From: Antrihabitans auranticaus
GTDB taxonomy: Bacteria > Actinomycetota > Actinomycetes > Mycobacteriales > Mycobacteriaceae
Assembly (NCBI RefSeq): GCF_016481275.1
Contig: NZ_JAEMNW010000002.1
Span: 806,001-870,000, forward strand
Length of the DNA: 64,000 nt
Direction: 5' to 3'
Shown here: in pieces, positions 1-11,273 of the stretch
Layout of the letters: each line of letters begins with the position of its first letter
Position numbering within the stretch: position 1 is the first letter of the stretch
Position numbers and translations under genes: made by a program
The notes under the pieces: model-generated
What the model was told of the DNA's origin: nothing
The model's input: only the letters and a program-made list of their open reading frames with translations
Databases searched by the model: none

Positions 1-396
1 TCCGACGAACTGTTTCTCACTGCTGAGGCGGAGTTGGTGGGTTCCTACCTGGCGGGACTGCGGTCCGAAGGGTTCCGGATGAAGCCCGAAGTCGTGTCCA
101 ACGTCAATGCGCTCGTCGTCCAGGGCAGCCTGCCGCCGCGGATCAGGGAGTTGTACGGGATGCGATGGCGGCGCCGGGACGAGGCCGCATTCCAAGCCGT
201 GGTTGCCGCGGTTCGCGCGGTCCATCGGCGCCCGGGGGTACCGCTTCCGTTCGACCTGCGCAACGTCCTCGTCGGCGACAGCGATTCGGCGTACAAAATG
301 GTGTCGAAGACCGAGCGGGAGAATGTCCGGCACGGCCGTGCGAGCATGCCGGGAGTAGATCTCGGAGCAGGGCTGAAGTCTGTCCGCACTGCCTGA
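1..396 (+). CDS. C-terminal part of a DUF2236-type (MpaB/Lcp-like oxygenase) protein
   Basis: The reading frame is open from the first base of the window and stops at 394-396, so only the last 131 codons are present and the start lies outside. The segment containing LPPRIRELYGMRW, followed by a helix with DEAAFQAVVAAVRAV, resembles the C-terminal part of DUF2236 proteins, the family that includes MpaB and latex-clearing-protein oxygenases. The heme-binding histidines of that family would lie upstream and cannot be checked. In M. tuberculosis the gene before rapZ is uvrC, so this neighbour differs. The 293 bases between its stop and the rapZ start hold no convincing gene. The family call is tentative. 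Confidence 0.5.
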   Translation, partial: SDELFLTAEAELVGSYLAGLRSEGFRMKPEVVSNVNALVVQGSLPPRIRELYGMRWRRRDEAAFQAVVAAVRAVHRRPGVPLPFDLRNVLVGDSDSAYKMVSKTERENVRHGRASMPGVDLGAGLKSVRTA

Positions 397-689
397 ACCC
401 TCCGCCTGCGGTCGTAATTCAGGCATGCGCGCGAGGCGAACGCGGCCGGATTTCGTTCGACGTCGCGCCGCGTTTGCGGGCGCCAGCCCTAAGAGGTTCG
501 CAGCGTCCTGCCTCTCGCCGCGCTCGCCGGCGTCCCGCCACTTTCGAGCCGTTCGCGAAATCTGGTTGATCCCAGCAGGCGAGACACAGTCGGTCGACGC
601 GGCTGTCTCTGTAAGGAATGATGGCAATCTGGTTGCCTCGAAGTGACCAATGTCGGAATGGCAGGCATCGAGACGAACAGGGCGGCCCG

Positions 690-1598
690 GTGAGCGAAGA
701 AGTTGTGGACGATGCGGCTGCAACGAACCCCGGCGTCGACGTCGTGGTCGTCACGGGTCTGTCCGGCGCCGGGCGCGGCACGGCCGCAAAGGTGCTCGAG
801 GACCTGGGCTGGTACGTCGCCGACAACCTTCCGCCAGAACTGATTTCGCAGATGATCGACCTGGGCCTCGAGGTCGATCCACCGATTCAGCGGCTCGCGC
901 TGGTGATGGACGTCCGCAGTAGGTTCTTCACCGCCGATCTCAGTCAGGTAGTGAAGAAGCTCGAATCACGGTCGGTCCATATCCGGGTGTTGTTCCTCGA
1001 AGCGTCCGACGATGTGCTCGTCCGCAGATTCGGATACGCGCGTAGGCGGCATCCCCTGCAGATCGAGACGAGCGACGGCACCCTCTCCGAAGGCATCGCG
1101 CTCGAGCGCCGTCGGCTGTCGAAGGTGAAGACGTTCGCTGACGTTGTGATCGACACAACCGAGTTGAGCGTCCACCAATTGCACCGCAGGATCGAAGAAT
1201 ATTACGGCGGAGACAGTTCCACGACGCTCCAAATTACGGTCCAGTCGTTCGGATTCAAGTACGGGGTGCCGATCGACGCCGACATGGTGTTGGATTTGCG
1301 TTTTCTCCCCAATCCACATTGGATTCCGGAGCTCAGGGAACAGACTGGACAGGAGGCGGCAGTGCGGGATTACGTGTTGTCGCGCCAAGGTGCTGCCGAC
1401 TATCTGCAGACCGCGCGGCGCCTGGTCGAGTTGACGGCTGTCGGTTACCGGCAGGAAGGCAAGCGCTACATGACGATTGCGGTGGGCTGCACCGGCGGCA
1501 AACACCGCAGCGTCGCGATAACCGAAGCACTGGCCGAATCGATCGACGACGGCTCGCACAACGTGCGCATCGTGCACCGCGATCTGGGGCGCGAATGA
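690..1598 (+). CDS. rapZ: RapZ-family nucleotide-binding protein (YvcJ, Rv1421-like)
   Basis: P-loop protein of the RapZ/YvcJ family. In E. coli RapZ is an RNA-binding adaptor controlling glmS; in Gram-positives YvcJ is a nucleotide-hydrolysing protein of unclear role. With the GTG start at 690 the product is 302 aa, close to the family norm. Walker A GLSGAGRGT lies at residues 23-31. The conserved C-terminal half contains FGFKYG, DMVLDLRFLPNPHW and GCTGGKHRSVA. An in-frame ATG at 618 would add 24 residues unlike the family, so 690 is preferred, although its ribosome binding site is weak. The stop overlaps the yvcK start (ATGA), as expected for the conserved rapZ-yvcK-whiA operon. Confidence 0.9.
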   Translation: MSEEVVDDAAATNPGVDVVVVTGLSGAGRGTAAKVLEDLGWYVADNLPPELISQMIDLGLEVDPPIQRLALVMDVRSRFFTADLSQVVKKLESRSVHIRVLFLEASDDVLVRRFGYARRRHPLQIETSDGTLSEGIALERRRLSKVKTFADVVIDTTELSVHQLHRRIEEYYGGDSSTTLQITVQSFGFKYGVPIDADMVLDLRFLPNPHWIPELREQTGQEAAVRDYVLSRQGAADYLQTARRLVELTAVGYRQEGKRYMTIAVGCTGGKHRSVAITEALAESIDDGSHNVRIVHRDLGRE

Positions 1599-2623
1599 GT
1601 GGTGCGCAAGCGCGTGACGAGCTCGCGGTCGTCGCGCTCGGCGGGGGACACGGACTTTTCGCGACCCTCAACGCTGTACGCCGATTCAGCGGCTCGGTGA
1701 CGGCGATCGTGACGGTTGCCGACGACGGCGGTTCGTCGGGCAGGCTGCGTTCCGAACTCGGCGTGATCCCGCCGGGTGACCTCCGGATGGCGCTCGCAGC
1801 GCTAGCGGGCGAGGACGAGCAGGCAACCGTCTGGACGCGAACCGTGCAACACCGGTTCCGGGGAACCGGCGCTCTTGCGGGACATTCGGTCGGCAACCTC
1901 ATAATTGCCGGTTTGACGGAGGTGCTCGGCGATCCGGTCGCGGCGCTCGACGAACTCGCGAAGATCTTGCGGATCAAAGGGCGTGTTCTGCCGATGGCGC
2001 AGATCGCGCTGACTATCGAGGCGGACGTCGCGGGCCTGGAGGCCGACCCGCGCGTGAACCGGTCGATCCGCGGTCAGGTCGCGGTCGCGACTACGCCGGG
2101 GCAGGTTCGCCGGGTGCGGCTGATCCCTTCGGATCCGCCGGCCTGTCCGCAGGCCCTCGATGCGATCGACCGAGCCGACATCATCGTGCTCGGACCGGGG
2201 TCCTGGTTCTCCAGCGTGATCCCCCACGTCCTCGTACCAGAGCTGAAAGAAGCGCTGATCGCGACGACTGCACCGAAGATTCTGGTGCTCAACCTCGCCG
2301 CGCAACCGGGGGAAACCGCGGGATTCTCCGCCGAGCGCCACTTGCACGTATTGTCGCAGCACGCACCAGGATTGAAGGTCGACCACGTGGTCGTCGATTC
2401 GGGGGCGGTTCCCGAAGGACGAGAACGTACGCACCTGCGACGCGCGGCACGCAAGCTCGGCGCGCTCGTCCGGTTTGCGGATGTCGCAGAACCGGGAACG
2501 CACAAGCATCATCCGGGAAAGCTCGCGGCCGTGCTGGAACAGCTGGCCGCACGACAACGGGGGAGCAGCGACGTGGCCGCAAGTGTTGGACTCGGCGGAA
2601 AGGAGACCGCGTCGTGGCGATGA
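1595..2623 (+). CDS. yvcK: YvcK/CuvA family protein (CofD-like fold, UDP-sugar binding)
   Basis: 342-aa member of the YvcK family. B. subtilis YvcK and mycobacterial CuvA bind UDP-sugars and are needed for growth on gluconeogenic carbon and for cell-wall synthesis at the pole. The sequence starts with the nucleotide loop LGGGHG (residues 15-20), then [12 protein letters not shown] and PPGDLRMAL, all diagnostic. HSVGNLI and [15 protein letters not shown] are also conserved. The ATG overlaps the rapZ stop, and the end overlaps whiA by 10 bases, so the three genes look translationally coupled. The longer open frame running back to 1319 is discarded because it lies inside rapZ. Confidence 0.93.
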   Translation: MSGAQARDELAVVALGGGHGLFATLNAVRRFSGSVTAIVTVADDGGSSGRLRSELGVIPPGDLRMALAALAGEDEQATVWTRTVQHRFRGTGALAGHSVGNLIIAGLTEVLGDPVAALDELAKILRIKGRVLPMAQIALTIEADVAGLEADPRVNRSIRGQVAVATTPGQVRRVRLIPSDPPACPQALDAIDRADIIVLGPGSWFSSVIPHVLVPELKEALIATTAPKILVLNLAAQPGETAGFSAERHLHVLSQHAPGLKVDHVVVDSGAVPEGRERTHLRRAARKLGALVRFADVAEPGTHKHHPGKLAAVLEQLAARQRGSSDVAASVGLGGKETASWR

Positions 2624-3597
2624 CGGCGGAGGTCAAGGACGAGTTGAGCAGGCTCGTCGTCAGCCAGCAGAGTGCCCGGCGGGCCGAGCTTTCGGCGCTG
2701 CTGCGGTTTGCCGGAGGTTTGCACATCGTCGGAGGGCGGGTCGTCGTCGAGGCCGAGGTCGATCTGGGCTCGATTGCGCGCAGGCTGCGCCGGGAAATCT
2801 TCGAGCTCTACGGTTACGGCTCCGACGTGCATGTGATCAGCGCCGGCGGTCTTCGGAAGAGCTCGCGCTACGTGGTCCGCGTCGCCAAGGAGGGCGAGTC
2901 CCTTGCTCGCCAAACCGGGTTGCTGGATGTCCGTGGCCGACCGGTCCGCGGGTTGCCTGCGCAGGTTGTCGGAGGCAGCGTCGGTGACGCGGAAGCCGCT
3001 TGGCGTGGCGCCTTCCTCGCACATGGCTCGTTGACCGAGCCCGGCCGCTCGTCGGCACTCGAAGTGAGCTGTCCCGGACCCGAAGCGGCGCTGGCGCTGG
3101 TGGGTGCGGCGCGGCGGCTCGGTGTCGTCGCGAAGGCACGGGAGGTTCGCGGTACCGACCGTGTGGTCGTGCGCGACGGCGAGGCAATCGGCGCACTCCT
3201 GACCAGGATGGGTGCGCAGGACACCCGGCTGACCTGGGAAGAGCGCCGGATGCGGCGCGAGGTCCGGGCGACCGCCAACCGGCTTGCGAACTTCGACGAT
3301 GCGAACCTGCGTCGTTCTGCTAGAGCGGCGGTTGCGGCAGCGGCGCGCGTCGAACGCGCGTTGCAGATCCTCGGCGACGACGTCCCGGATCACCTCGCCG
3401 CTGCGGGGACACTGCGTGTCGCACATCGGCAGGCGTCCTTGGAAGAACTCGGGCAACTGGCCGATCCGCCGATGACCAAAGACGCCGTCGCCGGCCGGAT
3501 CAGGCGACTACTGTCGATGGCGGACCGCCGCGCGAAAGAGATCGGTATTCCTGACACGGAATCGGCGGTCACCGCGGAACTGCTCGACGAGGCGTAA
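2614..3597 (+). CDS. whiA: WhiA sporulation/cell-division regulator
   Basis: 327-aa WhiA (DUF199). It has an N-terminal LAGLIDADG-like homing-endonuclease fold without nuclease function and a C-terminal helix-turn-helix (region near [25 protein letters not shown], of which [17 protein letters not shown] is the core). In Streptomyces it works with WhiB at promoters of division genes; in non-sporulating actinobacteria the gene is conserved, probably for cell division. The GTG at 2614 has an AAGGAG ribosome binding site nine bases upstream (2599-2604) and is preferred over the ATG at 2620. The first ten bases overlap yvcK. The sequence is nearly colinear with the M. tuberculosis protein as I remember it, so identification is secure. 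Confidence 0.96.
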   Translation: MAMTAEVKDELSRLVVSQQSARRAELSALLRFAGGLHIVGGRVVVEAEVDLGSIARRLRREIFELYGYGSDVHVISAGGLRKSSRYVVRVAKEGESLARQTGLLDVRGRPVRGLPAQVVGGSVGDAEAAWRGAFLAHGSLTEPGRSSALEVSCPGPEAALALVGAARRLGVVAKAREVRGTDRVVVRDGEAIGALLTRMGAQDTRLTWEERRMRREVRATANRLANFDDANLRRSARAAVAAAARVERALQILGDDVPDHLAAAGTLRVAHRQASLEELGQLADPPMTKDAVAGRIRRLLSMADRRAKEIGIPDTESAVTAELLDEA

Positions 3598-3668
3598 GGG
3601 TCGCGATGTGGGGCCCGCCACGCGCGGACACGCCGCGCATTAGGGTAGTAGCGAAATCCAAAAGATGA

Positions 3669-4703
<1,035 letters not shown>

Positions 4704-4719
4704 GAAGGGCTTCCTGACT

Positions 4720-5934
4720 GTGGCTGTCAAAACCCTGGCTGATCTGCTTGCGGACGGTGTCGAGGGGCGCGGAGTGCTGGTTCGCTCCGACCTCAACGTG
4801 CCGTTGGAAAACGGTGTCATCACCGATCCCGGGCGCATCGCAGCATCCGTACCGACATTGAAAGCGCTGGTCGACGCCGGTGCGAAGGTCATCGTGACCG
4901 CCCACCTCGGCCGCCCCAAGGGTGAACCGAACCCGGCACTCTCGCTCGCACCCGTGGCCGCGAAGCTCGGTGAGCTGCTCGGCCGCAACGTGCAACTCGC
5001 CGGCGATGTGGTCGGCCAGGATGCGCTCGCGCGCGCCGAGGGGCTGACCGACGGTGACGTGCTGCTCCTCGAGAACATCCGGTTCGACCCCCGCGAAACC
5101 AGCAAGGACGATGCCGAGCGCGGCAAGCTCGCGCAGGCACTCGTGGACCTGCTCGATCCCGGCGCCGCGTTCGTCTCCGACGGATTCGGCGTGGTACACC
5201 GCAAGCAGGCCTCGGTATACGACGTTGCCAAGCTGCTGCCGTCCTACGCCGGCAACTTGGTCGCAGCGGAAGTCGAGGTACTGGCGAAGCTGACGACCGA
5301 CCCGGCGGAACCGTACGCCGTCGTGCTCGGTGGGTCGAAGGTTTCGGACAAGCTGGCGGTCATCGAGGCACTTGCACCGAAGGTCGACACGCTGGTCATC
5401 GGCGGCGGAATGTGCTTCACATTCTTTGCCGCGCAAGGCTACTCGGTCGGCAGCTCGCTGTGCCAGACCGAGATGATCGACACCTGCAAGGATCTGCTCG
5501 ACCGGTTCGCCGACGTGATCCACCTACCGCGCGACGTGGTCGTCGCGGACAGCTTCGCTGCGGGCGCCGAATTCAAGACGGTTCCGGTTCGCGAGATCCC
5601 CGACGGCTGGATGGGCCTCGACATCGGCCCGGATTCGACGAAGCGATTTGCTGCTGTGCTCGGTGCCGCCAAGACGGTGTTCTGGAACGGTCCGATGGGT
5701 GTGTTCGAGTTCGAGAACTTCGCCGCGGGCACGAAGGGCGTGGCCGAGTCGATCGTGGCCGCCACTCGCAAAGGTGCGTTCACGGTGGTCGGCGGCGGCG
5801 ACTCCGCGGCAGCGGTGCGCACGCTCGGGCTGCCCGACGACGGCTTCTCACACATCTCCACGGGCGGCGGCGCGTCGCTCGAGTACCTGGAGGGCAAAGA
5901 GCTCCCCGGTATATCGGCACTGGAAGAGGCATAA
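4720..5934 (+). CDS. pgk: Phosphoglycerate kinase
   Basis: 404-aa cytosolic kinase making ATP from 1,3-bisphosphoglycerate. The N-terminal substrate loop VRSDLNVPL, the HLGRPKG arginine/lysine segment, [24 protein letters not shown] and the nucleotide-binding [13 protein letters not shown] with [15 protein letters not shown] are all present, and the length is normal. The start is the GTG at 4720, giving [10 protein letters not shown]. The stop TAA abuts the tpiA GTG with no spacer, so translation of tpiA probably depends on ribosomes finishing pgk. Confidence 0.97.
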   Translation: MAVKTLADLLADGVEGRGVLVRSDLNVPLENGVITDPGRIAASVPTLKALVDAGAKVIVTAHLGRPKGEPNPALSLAPVAAKLGELLGRNVQLAGDVVGQDALARAEGLTDGDVLLLENIRFDPRETSKDDAERGKLAQALVDLLDPGAAFVSDGFGVVHRKQASVYDVAKLLPSYAGNLVAAEVEVLAKLTTDPAEPYAVVLGGSKVSDKLAVIEALAPKVDTLVIGGGMCFTFFAAQGYSVGSSLCQTEMIDTCKDLLDRFADVIHLPRDVVVADSFAAGAEFKTVPVREIPDGWMGLDIGPDSTKRFAAVLGAAKTVFWNGPMGVFEFENFAAGTKGVAESIVAATRKGAFTVVGGGDSAAAVRTLGLPDDGFSHISTGGGASLEYLEGKELPGISALEEA

Positions 5935-6720
5935 GTGTCACGAACTCCGCTCATCGCGGGCAACTGGAAGATGAACCTCAATCACCTCGAGGCCATCTCG
6001 CTGGTGCAGAAGATCGCGTTCTCGTTGCCCGAGAAGTACTTCGCGAAGGTCGACGTCACCGTCCTGCCGCCGTTCACGGATATCCGCAGTGTCCAGACCT
6101 TGGTCGAGGGTGACAACCTCCTGCTCACCTTCGGTGCACAGGACATTTCGCGCCACGACGTCGGTGCCTACACCGGCGAGATCAGCGGCACGATGCTCGC
6201 GAAGCTCGGCTGCACGTTCGTGACGGTAGGGCACTCGGAGCGCCGCTCCATGCACGGTGAGACCGACGAGGTCGTTCTCGCCAAGGCCAAGGCGGCACTA
6301 CGGCACAACCTCACGCCCATCGTGTGCATCGGTGAAAGTATCGACATTCGCGAGGCCGGTACACATGTGCAGTACAACGTGGACAGCCTGCGGGGTTCGC
6401 TGGCGGGACTCACCGCCGACGAGGTGGCGAAGGTCGTCATCGCCTACGAGCCGGTCTGGGCAATCGGGACCGGCAAGGTGGCGACTCCGCAGGACGCGCA
6501 GGAAGTGTGCGGGGCTATCCGCGCCGAGCTCGCGAACATCGCTACTCCCGAGGTCGCGGCACAGGTTCGTGTTCTCTACGGCGGTTCCGTCAATGCGAAG
6601 AACGTCGGCGAGCTGACCTCGCAGACCGACATCGACGGCGCACTCGTCGGCGGCGCGTCGCTCAAGGGCGACGAGTTCGCGACCCTCGCAGCAATCGCCG
6701 CGGGCGGACCCCTCCCGTAA
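5935..6720 (+). CDS. tpiA: Triosephosphate isomerase
   Basis: 261-aa TIM-barrel enzyme interconverting dihydroxyacetone phosphate and glyceraldehyde-3-phosphate. Active-site residues are visible: the lysine in GNWKMN (residue 12), the histidine in VGHSERR and the glutamate in [12 protein letters not shown], followed by the phosphate-binding LYGGSVN and GGASLKG loops. The GTG start lies directly after the pgk stop codon. Dihydroxyacetone phosphate, whose pool this enzyme sets, is also the known co-substrate of AfsA-type enzymes, one of which is encoded at 38 kb; that link is only suggestive. Confidence 0.97.
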   Translation: MSRTPLIAGNWKMNLNHLEAISLVQKIAFSLPEKYFAKVDVTVLPPFTDIRSVQTLVEGDNLLLTFGAQDISRHDVGAYTGEISGTMLAKLGCTFVTVGHSERRSMHGETDEVVLAKAKAALRHNLTPIVCIGESIDIREAGTHVQYNVDSLRGSLAGLTADEVAKVVIAYEPVWAIGTGKVATPQDAQEVCGAIRAELANIATPEVAAQVRVLYGGSVNAKNVGELTSQTDIDGALVGGASLKGDEFATLAAIAAGGPLP

Positions 6721-6792
6721 TCGCCTGTATTGTGTTTGAGCGAACGCCTCGACACTGACTAGGACGAGCGAAGACGAAGGAATTTCGACACC

Positions 6793-7026
6793 GTGGACCT
6801 GTTTCTGGATATCTTGCTCGTCACCACCAGCCTCCTGCTGATGGTTCTGGTGCTGTTGCACCGGGCCAAGGGCGGAGGTCTGTCGAGCCTTTTCGGTGGT
6901 GGCGTGCAGTCGAGCCTGTCCGGGTCCACGGTCGTCGAGAAGAACCTCGACCGCCTGACCATCTTCACCGGCATCATCTGGCTCATCGCCATCCTCGGCA
7001 TCGGCCTGGAGATCAAGTACAGCTGA
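6793..7026 (+). CDS. secG: Preprotein translocase subunit SecG
   Basis: 77-aa membrane protein with two transmembrane helices, the accessory subunit of the SecYEG channel. Between the helices it carries [15 protein letters not shown], then [17 protein letters not shown], the actinobacterial SecG signature. The start is a GTG at 6793 with GAAGGA a few bases upstream. It follows tpiA by 72 bases, as in other Mycobacteriales where secG is carried in the glycolytic operon. Confidence 0.95.
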   Translation: MDLFLDILLVTTSLLLMVLVLLHRAKGGGLSSLFGGGVQSSLSGSTVVEKNLDRLTIFTGIIWLIAILGIGLEIKYS

Positions 7027-7063
7027 GCGCGCGCGGTACGGGCACAGGCCCGATACTGGAGCT

Positions 7064-9844
7064 ATGACATCCGATTCAGCTGGCGTCGTGACAGATTCGG
7101 AGCGAGCGGCCACCGAGCCGCTGCGTGAAGACATCCGGCTTCTCGGTGGGATTCTCGGTCAGATCGTTCGCGAGCAGGACGGCGAGGAGATATTCGATCT
7201 GGTCGAGAAAGCGCGCGTCGAGTCGTTCCGCGTGCGTCGCTCCGAGATCGACCGAGCTGAACTGGCACAACTCTTCGACGGCATCCCGATCGCCAAAGCG
7301 ATCCCGGTTATTCGTGCCTTCAGCCACTTTTCGTTGCTGGCAAATCTCGCCGAAGATATTCACCGCGACCGTCGTCGCGCCATCCACATTCGGGCAGGGG
7401 AGCCGCCGCAGGACAGTACGCTGGCCGCCACCTACGCGAAACTCGATGCGGCCGAGCTAGATTCGGAGACGGTCGCGAACTTACTCACCGATGCTCTTGT
7501 CGCACCGGTCATTACCGCGCACCCCACGGAGACGCGGCGCCGCACGGTGTTCGAAGTGCAGACCCGCATCACCGATCTGATGCGGTTCCGCGAACGGACC
7601 GAACTCGACGACCGCGAAGCCGCACAGGTCGAACGCCAGTTGCGGCGCCAGATCATCACACTGTGGCAAACCGCGCTGATTCGGTTGTCGCGGCTGCGAA
7701 TTCAGGACGAGATCGAGGTCGGCCTGCGGTACTACCACATGTCCCTGCTCGAAGTCATACCGCGCATCAACGCCGAATTGCGGACCGAGCTGCGGCAGCG
7801 CTGGCCGAAGGCGGATCTCCTCAGCGCGCCGATGCTGCGCCCGGGGTCCTGGATCGGTGGCGATCGGGACGGCAATCCGTTCGTCGACGCCGACGTCGTC
7901 CATCGCGCAACCGACCGAGCCGCGTTCGTCGCCTTCGAGAGCTATCTGTCCGCGTTGTCGACGCTGGAACAGGAACTGTCGATGTCGGCGCGGCTGGTGA
8001 CGGTGACCTACCGGGTCCAGGAGCTGGCCGAGGCCTCGGGAGACAGCGGCTCCAACCGCGACGACGAGCCGTATCGGCAGGCCTTGCGCAGTGTCCGTGG
8101 GAGGTTGTCGGCCACGGCGGAGCGAATTCTGGACGTCCTCCCCACGAGCGCATTGGCGTCGAGTCTCGAACCCTACGAATCGCCGCGCGACGCACTCGAC
8201 GACCTCGACGCGATCGACGCGTCGTTGCGCGGACACGGCGACGCGATATTGGCAGACGATCGCCTCGCCGACCTGCGCAATTCGATCGAGACCTTCGGGT
8301 TCCACCTGTCCGGCCTCGATCTGCGGCAGAACTCGGAGGTACACGAGGAGGTCGTGGCCGAGTTGCTGGCATGGGCCGGCGTGCACGATGACTACGCCTC
8401 CCTGGACGAGGACACCCGCGTCGAGATCCTCGCGCGCGAACTCGGTGCCCGCAGGCCGTTGACCAGTCCGGACGCGGAATTCAGCGAGCTGACGACGAAG
8501 GAACTGGCGATCACCCGGGCGGCTGGTCGGGCGGTCCGCAACCTCGGCCCGGGTGCCGTGCCGAACTACATCATCAGCATGTGTACCTCGGTCAGCGACA
8601 TGCTCGAAGCAGCCTTGCTGTTGAAAGAGGCGGGCATCCTGGATCCCGGTTCGCCGGACGGCCCGACCTCGCCGATCGGCGTCGTTCCGCTCTTCGAGAC
8701 CATCGAGGATCTGCAGCAAGGCGCTGCCACGTTGCAGGCCACCCTGGATGTGCCCGTCTACCGGGCGCTGGTTCGCAACCGTGGCGACAACCAAGAGGTC
8801 ATGCTCGGGTACTCCGACTCGAACAAGGACGGCGGCTACCTCGCCGCCAATTGGGCGCTCTACCGCGCCGAACTCGACCTCGTCGAGGCGGCACGAAAGA
8901 CAGGCATCCGGTTGCGGCTGTTCCACGGTCGCGGCGGTACGGTCGGTCGCGGCGGTGGCCCGAGTTACGATGCGATTCTCGCGCAGCCCGCGGGTGCGGT
9001 CACTGGATCCTTGCGGATCACCGAGCAGGGCGAGGTGATCGCGGCGAAGTTCGCGGAGCCGCGGCTCGCCCGCCGAAACTTGGAGTCGTTGCTCGCCGCG
9101 ACTCTGGAATCCACGCTGCTGGATGTCGAAGGTCTGGGCGAGGACGCGGAGCCCGCGTATGCGATTCTGGACGACCTCGCAGCCCGCGCGCGCCAGGCCT
9201 ACGGCGCACTCGTGCACGAGACGCCGGGATTCGTCGACTACTTCCGCATGTCGACCCCGGTTGCCGAAATCGGTGAACTCAACATCGGCAGTCGTCCGGC
9301 ATCGCGCAAGCCGACGAACTCGGTCTATGACCTGCGGGCGATCCCATGGGTGATGTCGTGGAGCCAGTCACGTGTGATGCTCCCCGGCTGGTACGGCGTC
9401 GGAACGGCATTCGAAGAATGGATCGACGGCGATTCCGGCAAGCTCGCGCAACTGACCGACCTGTACGAAAAGTGGCCCTTCTTCCGAACCGTGCTGTCGA
9501 ACATGGCGATGGTCATGGCGAAATCCGACATGGGACTGGCCGCGCGGTACGCGGAGCTCGTTCCTGACGCCGAACTGCGCGCGAAGGTCTTCGGCATGAT
9601 CAGCGCCGAACACGAGCTGACTCTCGATCTGTACCGGAAGATCACCGGTTCGAAAGACCTGTTCGCCGATAATCCGTCGCTTGCGTACTCGATATTCAAC
9701 AGATTTCCCTACCTGGAGCCGCTCAACCATCTCCAGGTCGAGCTGCTCAAGCAGTTCCGTGCCGGCGACGATCGAGAGCTGGTCAAGCGCGGAATCCTGC
9801 TGACGATGAACGGTCTGGCCACTGCACTTCGCAACAGCGGCTAG
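7064..9844 (+). CDS. ppc: Phosphoenolpyruvate carboxylase
   Basis: 926-aa cytosolic enzyme carboxylating phosphoenolpyruvate to oxaloacetate. The catalytic histidine motif [10 protein letters not shown] is at about residues 148-157. Also present are [34 protein letters not shown] and the glycine loop [19 protein letters not shown] (start [13 protein letters not shown]), then ITEQGEVI. Full length and intact. The gap-pgk-tpi-ppc order is known from Corynebacterium; M. tuberculosis lacks ppc, which argues against a tuberculosis-like mycobacterium. Its last four bases overlap the convergent gene at 9841. Confidence 0.97.
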   Translation: MTSDSAGVVTDSERAATEPLREDIRLLGGILGQIVREQDGEEIFDLVEKARVESFRVRRSEIDRAELAQLFDGIPIAKAIPVIRAFSHFSLLANLAEDIHRDRRRAIHIRAGEPPQDSTLAATYAKLDAAELDSETVANLLTDALVAPVITAHPTETRRRTVFEVQTRITDLMRFRERTELDDREAAQVERQLRRQIITLWQTALIRLSRLRIQDEIEVGLRYYHMSLLEVIPRINAELRTELRQRWPKADLLSAPMLRPGSWIGGDRDGNPFVDADVVHRATDRAAFVAFESYLSALSTLEQELSMSARLVTVTYRVQELAEASGDSGSNRDDEPYRQALRSVRGRLSATAERILDVLPTSALASSLEPYESPRDALDDLDAIDASLRGHGDAILADDRLADLRNSIETFGFHLSGLDLRQNSEVHEEVVAELLAWAGVHDDYASLDEDTRVEILARELGARRPLTSPDAEFSELTTKELAITRAAGRAVRNLGPGAVPNYIISMCTSVSDMLEAALLLKEAGILDPGSPDGPTSPIGVVPLFETIEDLQQGAATLQATLDVPVYRALVRNRGDNQEVMLGYSDSNKDGGYLAANWALYRAELDLVEAARKTGIRLRLFHGRGGTVGRGGGPSYDAILAQPAGAVTGSLRITEQGEVIAAKFAEPRLARRNLESLLAATLESTLLDVEGLGEDAEPAYAILDDLAARARQAYGALVHETPGFVDYFRMSTPVAEIGELNIGSRPASRKPTNSVYDLRAIPWVMSWSQSRVMLPGWYGVGTAFEEWIDGDSGKLAQLTDLYEKWPFFRTVLSNMAMVMAKSDMGLAARYAELVPDAELRAKVFGMISAEHELTLDLYRKITGSKDLFADNPSLAYSIFNRFPYLEPLNHLQVELLKQFRAGDDRELVKRGILLTMNGLATALRNSG

Positions 9845-10299
9845 TACTCCGTCGCCAGATCCGCGTACCCGGACCACACCGGCAGAGGCTGCCCCGCCAC
9901 CGCTGCCTCGAGGCAATCGAGGTAGTACTGCCACCGCGGTCCGACGGTTGCCGCTTGGTCGGGGTGCAGGTGTCTGCGGACGAGTTCCAGTGACGTGACG
10001 ACACCGATCTGGTCGAGCGCAACCTCGACGACGCCACCGTCGATCGTGACGGCGAGTCGGTGCGGCGCAGTGCATCTGTCGATCTGTACATCGAGCGACT
10101 CGTCAAGGGTGGTGATGGTGACTCGCCCGCTCTCCGGGTCACCGATGATCGAGCCGAACCAGGACGGCAGCTTCGCCGCCTCGGTCATGAACTCCCACAC
10201 GTCGAGCACAGGCACTGCAAACCCACGCACGTAGTGGATGAGTACGAGGTCGCTACCGGCTTGCCGATCGTGTTCGGGTCGAACTTCGCCCAGCGTCAT
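9841..10299 (-). CDS. SRPBCC/START-like small ligand-binding protein
   Basis: 152-aa protein with the pattern of the SRPBCC (Bet v1/AHSA1-like) fold: an N-terminal strand, [17 protein letters not shown] resembling the helix-grip segment of the family, central beta strands and a long C-terminal helix ([15 protein letters not shown]). Such proteins bind hydrophobic ligands or act as cyclases or chaperone regulators; the ligand here cannot be told. It is convergent with ppc and overlaps it by four bases. No partner gene on the same strand is close enough to suggest a pathway. Confidence 0.7.
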   Translation of the reverse strand: MTLGEVRPEHDRQAGSDLVLIHYVRGFAVPVLDVWEFMTEAAKLPSWFGSIIGDPESGRVTITTLDESLDVQIDRCTAPHRLAVTIDGGVVEVALDQIGVVTSLELVRRHLHPDQAATVGPRWQYYLDCLEAAVAGQPLPVWSGYADLATEY

Positions 10300-10426
10300 G
10301 CCTTCATTGTGACAACTTCTCGGCGCAGTGGAACCGAACTCGGCGACTGCGCGTCCTAGATTTCAAGCGACAAGAACAGCGTGGGACTAGGGGGAGCGAT
10401 GGGTCGATGCGGCGAGCGCCACGCAG

Positions 10427-10443
10427 CGTGGCGACGGGCGACA
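10427..10443. terminator. Possible bidirectional hairpin in the pgl downstream region
   Basis: CGCCACG and CGTGGCG pair perfectly around a CAG loop. No run of T follows on either strand, so this is at best a GC-rich actinobacterial-style terminator between the ends of the minus-strand pgl operon and the start of the SRPBCC gene region. The rest of 10300-10550 contains nothing I recognise. Confidence 0.35.
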
Positions 10444-10550
10444 AGCGAGCAATCGCGCAGTAGGCCCGTGATCCGGCTGCGCTGCAACGCAATCGACGGT
10501 GCCGAGCGGCAGCGCAATACGCCGCGAATCGTGCCGCCCGAGACCGACGA

Positions 10551-11273
10551 CTATGCCTGAGGGAGCTCGCTTGCGGCCGCTTCGTCGAGGAGCCACACCG
10601 TTGCGTTCTTGCCACGAGCACCTGCTGACGGAATGTCGTCCGAGGACGCGCCGCCGATGGCCGCGGCCACGGCCTCGGCTTTGTTCGCACCGGACACGAC
10701 GAGCCAGACCTCTTTGGCACGCTGGACGGCAGGCAGGGTCAGCGTGACCCGAACCGGCGGCGGCTTCGGCGAATCCGTCACGGCGACAACCGTTGCGGAC
10801 GTCTCCCGAACTGCGTCGGTGTGCGGAAACAGCGAGTTCACGTGACCTTCGCCGCCCATGCCGAGCAGGTGAATATCGAACTCGTCGGGCACGAGCTGCG
10901 CGTAGGCAGCGGCAGCCACAGCAGGGTTGTCGTCGAACGCACCATCCGACGGCGCCATCGGGAAGACACGCGACTCGTCGACCGGGACGTGGTCGAGGAG
11001 CGCGTCACGCGCCTGCAGTTCGTTTCGTTCGGAGTCCTCGTACGGGACGAAGCGATCGTCACCCCAGTAGATGTCGATCGCGGACCAGTCGATGTCGCCC
11101 GGATCCTTGCGGACGGCTTTGAGCAGACCGATTCCCGTGCCGCCGCCGGTCAGCACGACGGACGCGCTGCCGCGCTCGCGTTGCGCCGAGACCACGGCGG
11201 CTACGAAGCGACGTGCGGCGGCGTCGACGAGCGCATCGGTATCGGCATACCGCTCGACGATCACTTCACTCAT
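10551..11273 (-). CDS. pgl: 6-phosphogluconolactonase
   Basis: 240-aa enzyme hydrolysing 6-phosphogluconolactone to 6-phosphogluconate. It has VVLTGGGTGIGLLKAV near residue 40, YWGDDRFVP, and the lactonase segment DIHLLGMGGEGHVNSLFPHT. The ATG at 11273 (MSEVIVERYADTDAL) is chosen over a longer open frame because upstream residues overlap opcA. The start overlaps the opcA stop by eight bases (ATGAGTGA). Last gene of the tkt-tal-zwf-opcA-pgl operon. Confidence 0.94.
   Translation of the reverse strand: MSEVIVERYADTDALVDAAARRFVAAVVSAQRERGSASVVLTGGGTGIGLLKAVRKDPGDIDWSAIDIYWGDDRFVPYEDSERNELQARDALLDHVPVDESRVFPMAPSDGAFDDNPAVAAAAYAQLVPDEFDIHLLGMGGEGHVNSLFPHTDAVRETSATVVAVTDSPKPPPVRVTLTLPAVQRAKEVWLVVSGANKAEAVAAAIGGASSDDIPSAGARGKNATVWLLDEAAASELPQA

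Noticed and set aside
7481-9217. 578-codon minus-strand open frame inside ppc
   Set aside because: It is antisense to a complete phosphoenolpyruvate carboxylase and has no family features.
10300-10550. tRNA or small RNA gene in the pgl downstream gap
   Set aside because: No cloverleaf or CCA-end pattern was found; only a short GC-rich hairpin is present.
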